From Massilia solisilvae (GTDB lineage Bacteria; Pseudomonadota; Gammaproteobacteria; Burkholderiales; Burkholderiaceae_D): a stretch of 64,000 nucleotides of DNA. The notes beneath the pieces are model-generated. The model saw only the letters and a list, made by a program, of their open reading frames with translations. It was not told the DNA's origin and did not search any database. A program made the translations under genes and the position numbers. Shown piece by piece: positions 34,312-43,793 of the stretch (within the stretch, counting starts at the first letter, position 1; each line of letters opens with the position of its first letter). The stretch lies in NCBI RefSeq assembly GCF_024753215.1, contig NZ_JANUGV010000001.1, forward strand, positions 248,001 to 312,000, in the 5' to 3' direction.

Positions 34312-37100
34312 ACCCGATCAACCGAACCGTGCGCTTTTCGATTAACGGCCGCGAGGTCGAGGCGCTGGAGCACGAAACCCTGATCGAGGTGGCAGGGCGC
34401 GAGCTCATCGAGATTCCGCGCCTGTGCTACAAGGAAGGCATGGCGGCGGTGGGCAACTGCCGCTCGTGCATGGTGGAGATCGACGGCGAGCGCGTGCTCG
34501 CGCCATCGTGCTGTCGCCACCCGTCGCAAGGCATGAAGGTGACCACCGACAGCGCGCGTGCCGTGGCCGCGCAAAAGCTGGTCTTGGAACTGCTGCTGTC
34601 CGACATGCCCGAGGCCGAGTACACGCGCCACAACGAGCTGGACGAGTGGGCAGACAAGCTTGGCGTTGGCGAATCGCGCTTTGCGCGCACGCGGCGCGAG
34701 AGCACGCCCGACCTGTCCAATCCCGCGATCGCGGTCAACCTCGACGCCTGCATCCAGTGCACCCGCTGCGTGCGCGCCTGCCGCGACGTGCAGGTGAACG
34801 ACGTCATCGGCTACGCCTTCCGCGGCCAGGATGCGTTGCCGGTGTTCGACCAGGGCGACCCGATGGGCGCGTCCACCTGCGTGACCTGCGGCGAATGCGT
34901 GCAGGCCTGCCCGACCGGCGCCTTGATGCCGGCGCGCGGGGTGGCGCTGAACATCCCGGACAAGCAGGTCGATTCGGTGTGCCCGTACTGCGGGGTGGGC
35001 TGCCAGCTGACCTACAACATCAAGGACAACAAGATCCTGTATGTGGAGGGCCGCGACGGCCCCGCCAACCACGGCCGCCTGTGCGTGAAAGGCCGCTTCG
35101 GCTTCGACTACGCGAACCACCCGCACCGCCTGACGCGCCCGCTGATCCGGCGCGAGGGTGTGCCCAAGACCGGCGACTTCACGATCGACCCCGAGCGCGT
35201 GCTCGAGGTGTTCCGCGAAGCGACGTGGGAAGAGGCGCTGGCGCTGGCCGGGGGCAAACTGAAGCAGATCCGCGATACCCTCGGCCCGCGGGCGCTGGCC
35301 GGCTTTGGCTCGGCCAAGGGCAGCAACGAGGAAGCCTACCTGTTCCAGAAGCTGGTGCGCACCGGCTTTGGCAGCAACAATGTGGACCACTGCACGCGCC
35401 TGTGCCACGCCTCGTCGGTGGCGGCGCTGCTGGAAGGGATCGGCTCGGGCGCCGTGTCCAACCCGGTGATGGACGTGACGAAGGCCGAAGTGGTGATCGT
35501 CATCGGCGCCAACCCGACCGTGAACCACCCGGTTGCGGCCACGTGGATGAAGAACGCGATCCGCGCGGGGACGAAGCTCATCGTGTGCGATCCGCGCCGG
35601 CCCGAGCTCGCGCGCCACGCGCACCGCTTCCTGCAGTTCAAGCCCGATACCGACGTCGCGCTGCTCAACGCCATGATGCACGTGATCGTGACCGAGGGGT
35701 TGGTCAACCAGGACTTCATCGACAGCCGCACCATCGGCTTTGAGGAGTTGGCGAAAAACGTCGAGGGCTACAGCCCCGAGCTGATGGCGCCGATCTGCGG
35801 CATCGACGCCGAGACCATCCGTTACGTCGCGCGCCTGTACGCGACCTCGAAGGCGTCGATGATCCTGTGGGGCATGGGCGTGTCGCAGCACGTGCACGGC
35901 ACCGACAATGCGCGCTGCCTGATCGCGCTGGCGCTGATGACCGGGCAGGTGGGCCGCCCCGGCACCGGCCTGCACCCGCTGCGTGGCCAGAACAACGTGC
36001 AGGGCGCGTCCGACGCCGGCCTGATCCCGATGATGTACCCGGACTACCAGCGCGTGGACAACCCGCAAGCCCAAGCCAGGTTCGAACAGGCCTGGGGCGT
36101 CAAGCTCGATCCCAGGCCGGGCCTGACGGTGGTCGAGATCATGGACGCGATCGACCGCGGCGAGATCCGCGGCATGTACATCATGGGCGAGAACCCGGCC
36201 ATGTCCGACCCCGACGCCAACCACGCGCGCGCCGCGCTGGCCGCGCTCGACCACCTGGTGGTGCAGGACATCTTCCTGACCGAGACCGCCAACCTGGCCG
36301 ACGTGATCCTGCCCGCCACCGCCTTCCCCGAGAAGACCGGCACCTTCACCAACACCGACCGCCTGGTCCAGCTGGGCCGCCAGGCCATCGACCCGCCGGG
36401 CGAAGCGAAGCAGGACCTGTGGATCATCCAGCAAATGGCGCGCCGCATCGGGCTGGACTGGCGCTACGGCCACGTGTCCGAGGTGTTCGACGAGATGCGC
36501 CACACGATGAACAGCATCGGCGGCATCACCTGGGACCGGCTGGAGCGCGAGGGCGCCGTGACCTACCCGTGCCAGCACGAGGGCGACCCCGGCCAGGCCG
36601 TGGTGTTCACCGAGGTGTTCCCGCGCGAGGGCGGCCGTGCGCGCTTCGTCCCGGCCGACATCATCCCGGCCAACGAGCGTCCCGACGCCGACTACCCGAT
36701 GGTCCTGATCACCGGCCGCCAGCTCGAGCACTGGCACACCGGCAGCATGACCCGCCGCACCGCGGTGCTGGACGCGCTCGAACCCGATCCGGTGGCGCTG
36801 GTGCACCCGCTCGACCTGGAGAAGATGGGCGTGAAGCCGGGTGAGGTGATCACCATCGAATCGCGCCGCGGCCAGGTGGCGCTGTACGCGCGCGCCGACG
36901 ACAGCTCGCCGGTGGGCGCGATCTTCGTCCCGTTCTGCTACTACGAGGCGGCGATCAACCGCCTGACCAATGCGGCACTCGATCCGTACGGAAAGATTCC
37001 CGAATTCAAGTATTGCGCGATCCGGGCACGGCGCGGCGGGGAGGTCGCACCGCAGGGCAGCTTCGGTGGCGGCCGAGTTTTGGAGGGCATGGCACAATAG
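34308..37100 (+). CDS. fdhF: NAD-linked formate dehydrogenase catalytic (alpha) subunit
   Basis: A 930-residue molybdenum- or tungsten-bis-pyranopterin enzyme that oxidises formate to CO2. Order of parts: N-terminal [2Fe-2S] domain (CYKEGMAAVGNCRSC), a two-cluster ferredoxin domain (CIQCTRCVRAC, CVTCGECVQACP, about 145-205), the catalytic-domain [4Fe-4S] motif CPYCGVGC, then the metal-ligand Cys366 with His367 in RLCHASSV. The C-terminus is the dinucleotide-binding domain (TGRQLEHWHTGSMTRR). I see no His-Cys3 cluster motif between the [2Fe-2S] and ferredoxin domains. The ATG overlaps the beta subunit stop by 4 bp. fdhD follows 5 bp after the stop. Cysteine, not selenocysteine, is the ligand. 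Confidence 0.95.
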
Positions 37101-37105
37101 ACAAC

Positions 37106-37957
37106 ATGAAACCACGCTATCGCCCGCTGCTGTCGAACGCGCGCGCCACCCTCACGCACGAGGTGCTGGCGATCGACGAGCGCGGCCGCAGCTCCACCAT
37201 CTCGATCCCGGCCGAGCGTCCGCTCACCGTGTACGTGGACAAGCGCGAGCTGGTCACCCTGATGACGCTCGGCGGCGCGCCCGAGGCGCTCACGCTCGGC
37301 TATCTGCGCAACCAGCGCCTGGTGCGTTCGATCGACGAGGTGGTGTCGGTGCAGGTGGACTGGTCGGTCGATGCGGTGGCGGTCGTCACCCGTAACGGCA
37401 TCGCCGACGTCGAGGAGCGCACCGCGAAAAAGGTGGTCACCACCGGCTGCGGGCAGGGCTCGGTGTTCGGCGGGCTGATGGACGAGGTCGACCAGATCGC
37501 GCTGCCGCGTAACGCGCGCCTGCCGCAGTCGGTCGTGTACCGCATCGTCGAGACGATCCGTACCCAGCAGTCGGTGTACAAGCAGGCCGGCTCGGTGCAC
37601 GGCTGCGCGCTGTTTTCGGGCAGCGGCGAGCTCCTGTACTTCATCGAGGACGTGGGCCGCCACAACGCGGTGGACGCCATCGCCGGCCTGATGTGGCTGG
37701 AGGGCCTCGCGGGCGAGGACAAGGTCTTCTACACCACCGGGCGACTGACCTCGGAAATGGTGATCAAGGGCGCGCAGATGGGCATTCCGTTTCTGCTGTC
37801 GCGCTCGGGCACCACGCAGATGGGGCACATGGTGGCGCAAAAGGTCGGCATGTCGCTGCTGGCGCGCTGCACCGGCAAGCACTTCTTGCTGCTGGCCGGG
37901 CACGAGCGGCTGGTGTTCGAGCCCGACCTGCTTGAAGCAGCGGCGCGGCTGGCGTAA
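37106..37957 (+). CDS. fdhD: formate dehydrogenase accessory sulfurtransferase FdhD
   Basis: A 283-residue cytoplasmic chaperone that carries sulfur to the metal cofactor of formate dehydrogenase, as known for E. coli FdhD and Rhodobacter FdsC. The reactive loop reads VVTTGCGQGS near residue 115 with a single cysteine, rather than the CxxC seen in E. coli. Other family blocks are GSVHGCALF, EDVGRHNAVDAIAG and TTGRLTSEMVIKGAQMGIPFLLSRS. The ATG at 37106 was chosen because the conserved region starts shortly after it; 31 upstream in-frame residues overlap fdhF. The stop codon shares one base with the tupB start. Confidence 0.95.
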   Translation: MKPRYRPLLSNARATLTHEVLAIDERGRSSTISIPAERPLTVYVDKRELVTLMTLGGAPEALTLGYLRNQRLVRSIDEVVSVQVDWSVDAVAVVTRNGIADVEERTAKKVVTTGCGQGSVFGGLMDEVDQIALPRNARLPQSVVYRIVETIRTQQSVYKQAGSVHGCALFSGSGELLYFIEDVGRHNAVDAIAGLMWLEGLAGEDKVFYTTGRLTSEMVIKGAQMGIPFLLSRSGTTQMGHMVAQKVGMSLLARCTGKHFLLLAGHERLVFEPDLLEAAARLA

Positions 37958-38664
37958 TGGGACTGCTGGACGCCACGCTCGGCGCCTTCGTGCTGCTCTT
38001 CACCGGTGACGCCGCGCTGTGGAACATCATCTGGGTGTCGCTGAAAACCAGCGTGCTGGGGCTGCTGCTGGCCACGCCGCCGGCGGTGGCGATCGGCTAC
38101 GGCATCGCCATGCACCGCTTCCCGGGCCGGCGCATCGCCATCTGGCTGGCGCAGGCCGCGCTGTCGCTGCCGACGGTGCTGGTTGGGCTGCTGCTGTACC
38201 TGCTGCTGTCGCGCCATGGCGTGCTCGGCCCCCTGCAGTGGCTGTTCACGCAGCCCGGCATCGTGCTGGGCCAGTTCGTGATCGCGCTGCCGGTGCTGCT
38301 GGCCTTTTCGCTGGCCGCGGTGCAGGCGGCCGACCCGCGCTATGCGGAGACCGCGATCACGCTCGGCGCCTCGCGCTGGCGCGTGATGGCCACGCTGCTG
38401 TACGAGGTGCGCTTCGGCGTGATGGCGGCGGTGATCAGCGGCTTCGGCCGCGTGATCTCGGAAGTCGGCTGCGCGCTCATGGTTGGCGGGAACATCGAAA
38501 ACCAGACGCGCACCATCACCACGGCCATTGCGCTGGAAACCAGCAAGGGCGAATTCGCGCAGGGGATTGCGCTTGGCATCGTGCTGATTGCGATTGCGCT
38601 TTTGATGAACGGCGCGCTGATGCTGTTGCAGGGTGAGGCGCACATGGCGCGGGGCCAGGTATGA
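37957..38664 (+). CDS. tupB: tungstate ABC transporter permease TupB
   Basis: A 235-residue inner-membrane permease with about five to six helices. The binding-protein-dependent permease EAA-type loop reads RYAETAITLGASRWRVMATLLYEVRFGVMAAVISGFGRVISEVG. Family members of the TupB/WtpB group use TupA for high-affinity tungstate uptake. It overlaps fdhD by one base and tupC by four, which ties oxyanion import to the formate dehydrogenase operon. The sequence alone cannot exclude molybdate, but TupA downstream is a tungstate-type binding protein. Confidence 0.9.
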   Translation: MGLLDATLGAFVLLFTGDAALWNIIWVSLKTSVLGLLLATPPAVAIGYGIAMHRFPGRRIAIWLAQAALSLPTVLVGLLLYLLLSRHGVLGPLQWLFTQPGIVLGQFVIALPVLLAFSLAAVQAADPRYAETAITLGASRWRVMATLLYEVRFGVMAAVISGFGRVISEVGCALMVGGNIENQTRTITTAIALETSKGEFAQGIALGIVLIAIALLMNGALMLLQGEAHMARGQV

Positions 38665-39344
38665 GCGCGCTGCTGACTATCCGGGGCCTGCACAAGCGCT
38701 ATGGCGAGCGTCAGCTGTTCAACCTCGACACGCTCACCCTCGATGCGGCCTGCGCCTACGTCCTCACGGGCGTGAACGGCGCCGGCAAGAGCACGCTGCT
38801 GCGCATTCTGGCGGGGCTGGAACGGGGCGATTGCGACAGCTTCGAGTTCGACGGCAAGCAGCTGCGGCTGCACCCGTATCCGCCCGAGCTGCGTTGCGAC
38901 ATCGTGTACGTGCACCAGCATCCGATCATGTTCTCGACCTCGGTCGCAGAGAATATTGCGTTCGGCTTGCGCGCGCGCGGCATGCACGGCGCGGCGCTGG
39001 CGCAGGCAGTCGATCGCGCGATCGCGTGGGCCGGCATGGAACATGCGCGTGACACCGATCCCGCGCGGCTGTCGGGCGGCGAAAAGCAGCGCGTGGCGCT
39101 GGCGCGCGCCAAGGTGCTGCGGCCGCGCGTGCTGCTGCTGGACGAGCCCACCGCCAACCTGGACGGGCCGGCGCGCGAGCAGGTGATCGCGCTGATCCCG
39201 ACCCTGCTCGAGGCGGGGACCACCGTGGTGATGGCCTGCCACGACCGCGACCTGATCGGGCTGCCCGGCGTGCGGCGCCTGAAGCTGCGCGACGGGCATA
39301 TCGAATACCGACCACAAAAAGGAGAACACGATGAAGCGCCGTAA
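38661..39344 (+). CDS. tupC: tungstate ABC transporter ATP-binding protein TupC
   Basis: A 227-residue ABC ATPase with Walker A GVNGAGKST near 36, Q-loop VYVHQHPIMFS, signature LSGGEKQRVALARA, Walker B VLLLDEPTANLD and H-loop VMACHDRD. It energises TupB. Its start overlaps tupB by 4 bp, and its 3-prime end overlaps the tupA start by 14 bp, so the three genes are coupled. It lacks the C-terminal TOBE/molybdate-binding extension found in ModC. Confidence 0.9.
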   Translation: MSALLTIRGLHKRYGERQLFNLDTLTLDAACAYVLTGVNGAGKSTLLRILAGLERGDCDSFEFDGKQLRLHPYPPELRCDIVYVHQHPIMFSTSVAENIAFGLRARGMHGAALAQAVDRAIAWAGMEHARDTDPARLSGGEKQRVALARAKVLRPRVLLLDEPTANLDGPAREQVIALIPTLLEAGTTVVMACHDRDLIGLPGVRRLKLRDGHIEYRPQKGEHDEAP

Positions 39345-40137
39345 ACTCTTTGCCGTGCTGCTGTGCGCCACCCTCGCGAGCCCGCTCGCGCTGGCGCAGA
39401 ACGTCATACGCATGTCCACCACCACCAGCACCGAAAACTCGGGCCTGCTCAAGTGGCTGCTGCCGGCGTTCGAGGCCAGGACCGGCGCCAAGGTCAGCGT
39501 GATCGCGGTCGGCACCGGCAAGGCGCTCGAACTGGGCAAGAACGGCGACGTGGACGTGTGCCTGGTCCACGCGCGCAAGCTGGAAGACCAGTTTGTGGCC
39601 GAAGGCTGGGGCGTCGGCCGGCGCGACGTGATGTACAACGACTTCATCGTGGCCGGGCCGACCTCCGACCCGGCCCACGTCAAAGGCATGAAGGACGTGA
39701 TCGCCGCGTTCAGGCAGATCGCCGCGACCAACGCGAAGTTCATCTCGCGCGGCGACAACTCCGGCACGGACGTCATGGAGAAGAACTACTGGAAGGAAGC
39801 GGGCACCAAGCCGGCGGGCGCGAACTACGTGTCGGCGGGCCTGGGCATGGGCGAGGTGCTCAACATGGCGGCCGAGATGAAGGCCTACACGCTGACCGAC
39901 CGCGCCACCTACGGCGCGTACAAGGCCAGGACGGGGCTGGCGATCCTGGTCGAAGGCGACAAGCGCATGTACAACCCGTACGGGATCATTGCGGTCAATC
40001 CCGACAAGCACAAGGGCGTCAACTACAAAGGCGCAAAGCTGCTGATCGAGTGGATCACCTCGCCGGAGGGGCAGGCGCGGATCGCGTCGTTCAAGCCCGA
40101 TGGCGAACAGCTTTTTTTCCCGTCCGCGCACCAATAG
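39331..40137 (+). CDS. tupA: tungstate-binding periplasmic protein TupA
   Basis: A 268-residue substrate-binding protein. A Sec signal peptide (MKRRKLFAVLLCATLASPLALAQ) is cleaved near residue 23. Mature features are the oxyanion-binding TTTSTENSGLLKW motif at the N-terminus, VIAVGTGKALELGKNGDVDV, and SRGDNSGTDVMEKNYW, which mark the TupA family of high-affinity tungstate receptors. It ends the tup operon; a family A palindrome begins 13 bp after its stop. Its presence beside fdhF suggests that the formate dehydrogenase may be loaded with tungsten. Confidence 0.92.
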   Translation: MKRRKLFAVLLCATLASPLALAQNVIRMSTTTSTENSGLLKWLLPAFEARTGAKVSVIAVGTGKALELGKNGDVDVCLVHARKLEDQFVAEGWGVGRRDVMYNDFIVAGPTSDPAHVKGMKDVIAAFRQIAATNAKFISRGDNSGTDVMEKNYWKEAGTKPAGANYVSAGLGMGEVLNMAAEMKAYTLTDRATYGAYKARTGLAILVEGDKRMYNPYGIIAVNPDKHKGVNYKGAKLLIEWITSPEGQARIASFKPDGEQLFFPSAHQ

Positions 40138-40150
40138 CCGTGTCGCTTTC

Positions 40151-40234
40151 GTAGGGTGGGCGGGTCTCCCGCCCACGCGTTCAAGGTACGCGGGCTTTAC
40201 CTGAACGCGTGGGCAGGAGACCTGCCCACCCTAC
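40151..40234. repeat. dispersed palindromic repeat, family A (full element)
   Basis: GTAGGGTGGGCGGG...CCCGCCCACGCGTTCAAGG is followed, in inverted orientation, by CTGAACGCGTGGGCAGG...CCTGCCCACCCTAC. Each half forms its own hairpin and the whole is palindromic. It lies between tupA and the next gene. Confidence 0.88.
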
Positions 40235-40282
40235 GCCCGAACACGTGTAATATCCCGTCACCGACAGGGATAAGGAACAGAA

Positions 40283-40960
40283 GTGAACGTACTGATTTTC
40301 GGGGCCACCGGCATGGTCGGCCAGGGCGTGCTGCGCGAGTGCCTGGCCGCGCCCGACGTGGCCATGGTCAAGACCATCGGCCGCACGCCGACCGGCCAGC
40401 GCAACCTGAAGCTGCGTGAGCTGGTGCATGGCGAGATGTGGAACTACGAGGGCATCGACGAAGAGCTTTCCGGTTTCGACGCCTGCTTCTTCTGCATCGG
40501 CGTGAGCTCGGCCGGCATGAGCGAAGAGAAGTACACCCACCTGACCTGCGACCTGACCCTGAACGCCGCGCGCAAGCTGGCCGCGCTCAATCCGCAGATG
40601 GTGTTCGTGTACGTCTCCGGCGTGGGCGCGGACAGCAGCGAAAAGAGCAGCGTGATGTGGGAGCGCGTGCGCGGCAGGACCGAGAACGCCCTGCTGGCGC
40701 TGCCGTTCCGGTCGGTGTACATCTTCCGCCCCGGGATGATCCAGCCGCTGGACGGCATCAAATCGAAGACGCCGGCCTACCGCATCTTCTACACGCTGGC
40801 CAGGCCGATCCTGCCGCTGTTGCGCGCCGCCTTGCCGACGCAGATCCTCACCACCGCGCAGATGGGGCGGGCCATGCTCAATGCGGTGCGCCGCGGCGCT
40901 GCCAGCCGCGTGCTTGGCGCGCCCGAGATCAGCGCGCTGAGCCGGCCGGCGCAGCCCTGA
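40283..40960 (+). CDS. NAD(P)-binding Rossmann-fold (atypical SDR) protein
   Basis: A 225-residue protein with a nucleotide-binding MNVLIFGATGMVGQGVLREC at the N-terminus, FFCIGVSSAG, VYVSGVGADSSEKS and a conserved FRPGMIQP segment. It resembles the atypical SDR/NmrA-like oxidoreductases with an epimerase-type fold. It keeps the glycine-rich motif but I do not see a standard YxxxK pair. The substrate is unknown. It stands apart from its neighbours, with GATAAGGA-like purines before the GTG/ATG region. Confidence 0.75.
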   Translation: MNVLIFGATGMVGQGVLRECLAAPDVAMVKTIGRTPTGQRNLKLRELVHGEMWNYEGIDEELSGFDACFFCIGVSSAGMSEEKYTHLTCDLTLNAARKLAALNPQMVFVYVSGVGADSSEKSSVMWERVRGRTENALLALPFRSVYIFRPGMIQPLDGIKSKTPAYRIFYTLARPILPLLRAALPTQILTTAQMGRAMLNAVRRGAASRVLGAPEISALSRPAQP

Positions 40961-41063
40961 GCGACATGCAGGCGGGCGATCGCCGCATGCATATGTTGCG
41001 ACCGCCTCGGGAAAGCTCCATACTTCCCCGGACTTTTCACAGACCAGTCCGAAAGGAATCCCC

Positions 41064-42842
41064 GTGTTCTCTCCCAAGAAGAAAATCTGCTCGCTGATCG
41101 GCGCGCTTTCCCTGGCTGCCGTGGCGCTGCCGGCCTTCGCTGCCGAACCAGCCTGGGTGGCGAAGAGCAATGCCAATGCCAGGCTGCTGCTCAACGTGAT
41201 CGCCAAGTATTCGCCGGAAGACGCAAGCCAGTACGGCATCGACGGCTTGGACGAGCAGATCGTCGACCTGTCGCACGACCAGTACGCGGCGCAGATGAAA
41301 GATCTGCGCACCGCCATCGCGGAGCTGGAAAAGCGGCGCAAGGGCGAGACCGACCCGAAGGTGCTGCAAGACCTGGACATCCTGGTCACCCGCGCCCAGG
41401 ACCAGATGCGCTCGATCACGCTGAACCGCAAGTACTTCATGCCTTTCACCGACGCGACCGCGATGATTTATGGCGTGGTGCAGGCCACGCTCGATCCGCG
41501 CATCCCGAAGGCACGCCAGCAGGCACTGCTCGTCCGTCTGGAAAAATATGCGGGCATGGCGAAGGGCTACCGTCCGGTGACCGAGCTGGCCAACGAACGC
41601 TTGCAGGAACGGCTGAAGGCCAACAAGAACCTGCTGGGACCGTACAAGGGAGAAGTGGAGCAGGACATCAACAATGGCCCGGCCCTGATCGCCGGCATGA
41701 AGGAACTGCTCGCCAAGAGCGAGCTGAAAGGCTGGGAGCCCGTGTTTGCGAAGCTGGAGCAGCAACTCACCGCATACAACGAGCAGATCAAAACGCAGAT
41801 CCTGCCGCGCGCCCGCTCGGACCACCGGCTGCCGCCGGAGATCTACGCCGACAACCTGCACAACTTCGGCGTGGACATCACCCCGCAGGAGATGATGGCC
41901 AAGGCACTGACCTCGTTTGCCGAGATCCGCAACCAGATGAACATCACGGCTGGCCTGATTGCGCGTGAGCGCGGCCTGCCCAAGGCGGACTACCTGTCGG
42001 TCATGGCCGAACTGAAGAAAGCGCAGATCCCGGCCGACCAGGTGATGCCGCTGTACACCGAGCGCCTGGCGCAGATCGAAAGCGCGGTACGCGAACAGCA
42101 CATCGTGACCCTGCCCACGCGTAAAGCCGTGATCCGCCTGGCCAGCGCGGCCGAAAATGCGCAGCAACCAGCGCCGCACATGAACCCGCCGCGCCTGATC
42201 GGCAATACCGGCGAGTACGGCGAATTCGTCCTGACCACCGGCATGGCGCCGGACGCCAGCGGCAAGTCGCTCACCTTCGACGATTTCACGCACCAGGCGG
42301 GCACCTGGTCGCTCACCGCGCACGAGGCGCGTCCGGGACACGAGCTGCAGTTCGCGAAGATGCTGGAAAGCGGCGTGTCCACGGCGCGCGCGCTGTTCGC
42401 CTTCAACAGCGTGAACGTGGAGGGCTGGGCGCTCTACGCGGAAGCGGAAATGCAGCCGTACGAGCCGCTCGACGGCCAGCTGTTCGCGCTGCAGGCGCGC
42501 ATGCAGCGCGCGGCGCGCGCCTTCCTCGACCCGATGGTCAACCTGGGGCAGATCACGCCGGAGCGCGTGAAGTCGTTCCTGATGGAGGACGTTGGCCTGT
42601 CGGAGGGCATGGCGACGCAGGAAATGCAGCGCTACACCTTCCGCGCGCCCGGTCAGGCGACCTCGTACTTCTATGGCTATCAGCGGCTGATGGAAACGCG
42701 GCAAGCGGCTGAAGTCGCGCTCGGGAAGAAGTTCAACCGCCAGGCCTTCAACGACTTCGTGCTGGCGCAGGGCCTGGTGCCGCCGGCGCTGTTGCGCAAG
42801 GCGGTCATGGAGGAGTTCGTGCCGGCGCAGGCCAAACTGTAA
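41064..42842 (+). CDS. DUF885 family secreted peptidase-like protein
   Basis: A 592-residue protein with a Sec signal peptide (basic KKK start, hydrophobic core, cleavage near LPAFAAEP, about residue 27). The conserved DUF885 block TAHEARPGHELQ near 415 contains an HExxxxGHE pattern resembling zinc-peptidase sites, and LMEDVGLSEGMATQEMQRYTFR and GYQRLMETR follow. It is presumably periplasmic. The start is GTG at 41064 with AAGGAA 8 nt upstream. A stem-loop terminator follows. The activity of the family is poorly known; metallopeptidase is likely. Confidence 0.85.
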   Translation: MFSPKKKICSLIGALSLAAVALPAFAAEPAWVAKSNANARLLLNVIAKYSPEDASQYGIDGLDEQIVDLSHDQYAAQMKDLRTAIAELEKRRKGETDPKVLQDLDILVTRAQDQMRSITLNRKYFMPFTDATAMIYGVVQATLDPRIPKARQQALLVRLEKYAGMAKGYRPVTELANERLQERLKANKNLLGPYKGEVEQDINNGPALIAGMKELLAKSELKGWEPVFAKLEQQLTAYNEQIKTQILPRARSDHRLPPEIYADNLHNFGVDITPQEMMAKALTSFAEIRNQMNITAGLIARERGLPKADYLSVMAELKKAQIPADQVMPLYTERLAQIESAVREQHIVTLPTRKAVIRLASAAENAQQPAPHMNPPRLIGNTGEYGEFVLTTGMAPDASGKSLTFDDFTHQAGTWSLTAHEARPGHELQFAKMLESGVSTARALFAFNSVNVEGWALYAEAEMQPYEPLDGQLFALQARMQRAARAFLDPMVNLGQITPERVKSFLMEDVGLSEGMATQEMQRYTFRAPGQATSYFYGYQRLMETRQAAEVALGKKFNRQAFNDFVLAQGLVPPALLRKAVMEEFVPAQAKL

Positions 42843-42857
42843 GGGCTGTTTTCACGT

Positions 42858-42886
42858 AGCGTGGAACGTCAAGGCGTTCCCACGCT
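42858..42886 (+). terminator. hairpin after the DUF885 gene
   Basis: AGCGTGGAACG (42858-42868) pairs with CGTTCCCACGCT (42875-42886) with one bulged base and a 6-nt loop, 16 bp after the stop codon. Confidence 0.6.
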
Positions 42887-42930
42887 GGCCGCGCAACCGG
42901 AGTTACCACGCATCGACCAAATACCACACC

Positions 42931-43043
42931 GCGTCGTCCCGGCGCAAGCCGGGACCCATGCTGAGCCTCCTGCCCAGCGGCCTGACGGAAAATGCGCGAC
43001 GACGCGAGCGGGTTATGGGTTCCGGCCTTCGCCGGAACGACGG
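42931..43043. repeat. dispersed palindromic repeat, family B
   Basis: GTCGTCCCGGC...GCCGGGACCCATGCTGAGC begins the element and GGGTTCCGGC...GCCGGAACGACGG closes it in inverted orientation. The same CGTCGTTCCCG / GGGAACCCAT theme recurs at 58305-58424. It lies between the convergent DUF885 and DsbA-like genes. Confidence 0.8.
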
Positions 43044-43096
43044 TGCTAAGTCAACAAAATTATTGCGGACAGGGCAGCGCTTTCAGCCGCACCCAG

Positions 43097-43735
43097 TCAG
43101 CGCGCCAGCCCTTCCAGCAGCTCGCTGATCGCCGGCTCCAGCGTTTCGTAGGGCACGGCGCCGCGTACCGGCACCGCCTCCTGCCACGGCGCGTCGGCGG
43201 TGCGCAGCATCATGACCGGCACGCCGCTGATGCCGAGCGAGTGCGCGAGCTGCTCGTCATCCAGCACCTGGGCGGTGTAGCGGTTGTGCTCGAACGCGTC
43301 GCGCAACGCGAGCGCATCGAGCCCGTTTTCGCCCGCGATCGCGCACAGCACGTCCGTGTCGCCGATGTCACGGCCCTGTTCGAAGAACGCCCTGAACAGC
43401 GCCTCGTGCATGGGGCCGAAGCGGCCGTGCGCGTCCGCGAACAGGGCTGCTTCCAGCGCCTTGCGGCTGCGCGGCTGCACCGGCGGCAGCTTGAGCTGCA
43501 TGCCGCGCTGGGCCGCCATGGGGTACACCGACTGCGCCCACGTCGTGTTCAGGTATTCCCCGTTGGGGTCGAGCGTGGGGTTCGGTTCGGGCCGCAGCTC
43601 GAACGCGCGCCACACCACCTGCAGCCGGTCGGCAAAGCGCGCCTCGAGACGACGGATGGCCGGCAGTTCAAGGTAGCAGAACGGGCAGACGTAATCGCTC
43701 CACACGTCGATGCGGATGTCGGGTGAGGCGTTCAT
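43097..43735 (-). CDS. DsbA family (FrnE-like) oxidoreductase
   Basis: A 212-residue thioredoxin-fold protein with the active-site CPFC motif at C17/C20 (DVWSDYVCPFCYLE), a helical insertion, and the cis-Pro loop SGVPVMML near 170. No signal peptide is present, so it is likely cytoplasmic, as in the FrnE/2-hydroxychromene isomerase-like branch. It begins 58 bp after the lasso nucleotidyltransferase stop, behind a small hairpin, so it may be expressed separately or as a distal gene of that transcript. Disulfide isomerase or thiol reductase activity is inferred. Confidence 0.88.
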   Translation of the reverse strand: MNASPDIRIDVWSDYVCPFCYLELPAIRRLEARFADRLQVVWRAFELRPEPNPTLDPNGEYLNTTWAQSVYPMAAQRGMQLKLPPVQPRSRKALEAALFADAHGRFGPMHEALFRAFFEQGRDIGDTDVLCAIAGENGLDALALRDAFEHNRYTAQVLDDEQLAHSLGISGVPVMMLRTADAPWQEAVPVRGAVPYETLEPAISELLEGLAR

Positions 43736-43769
43736 GCGCTGATGATACCCACGCCGTGCTCACATCCGC

Positions 43770-43784
43770 GCACGCCTGGCGTGC
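43770..43784 (-). terminator. short hairpin after the lasso cluster
   Basis: GCACGC and GCGTGC form a 6-bp stem around CTG, 9 bp downstream of the nucleotidyltransferase stop. There is no T-tract, so termination may be partial. Confidence 0.35.
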
Positions 43785-43793
43785 CATGCCGCG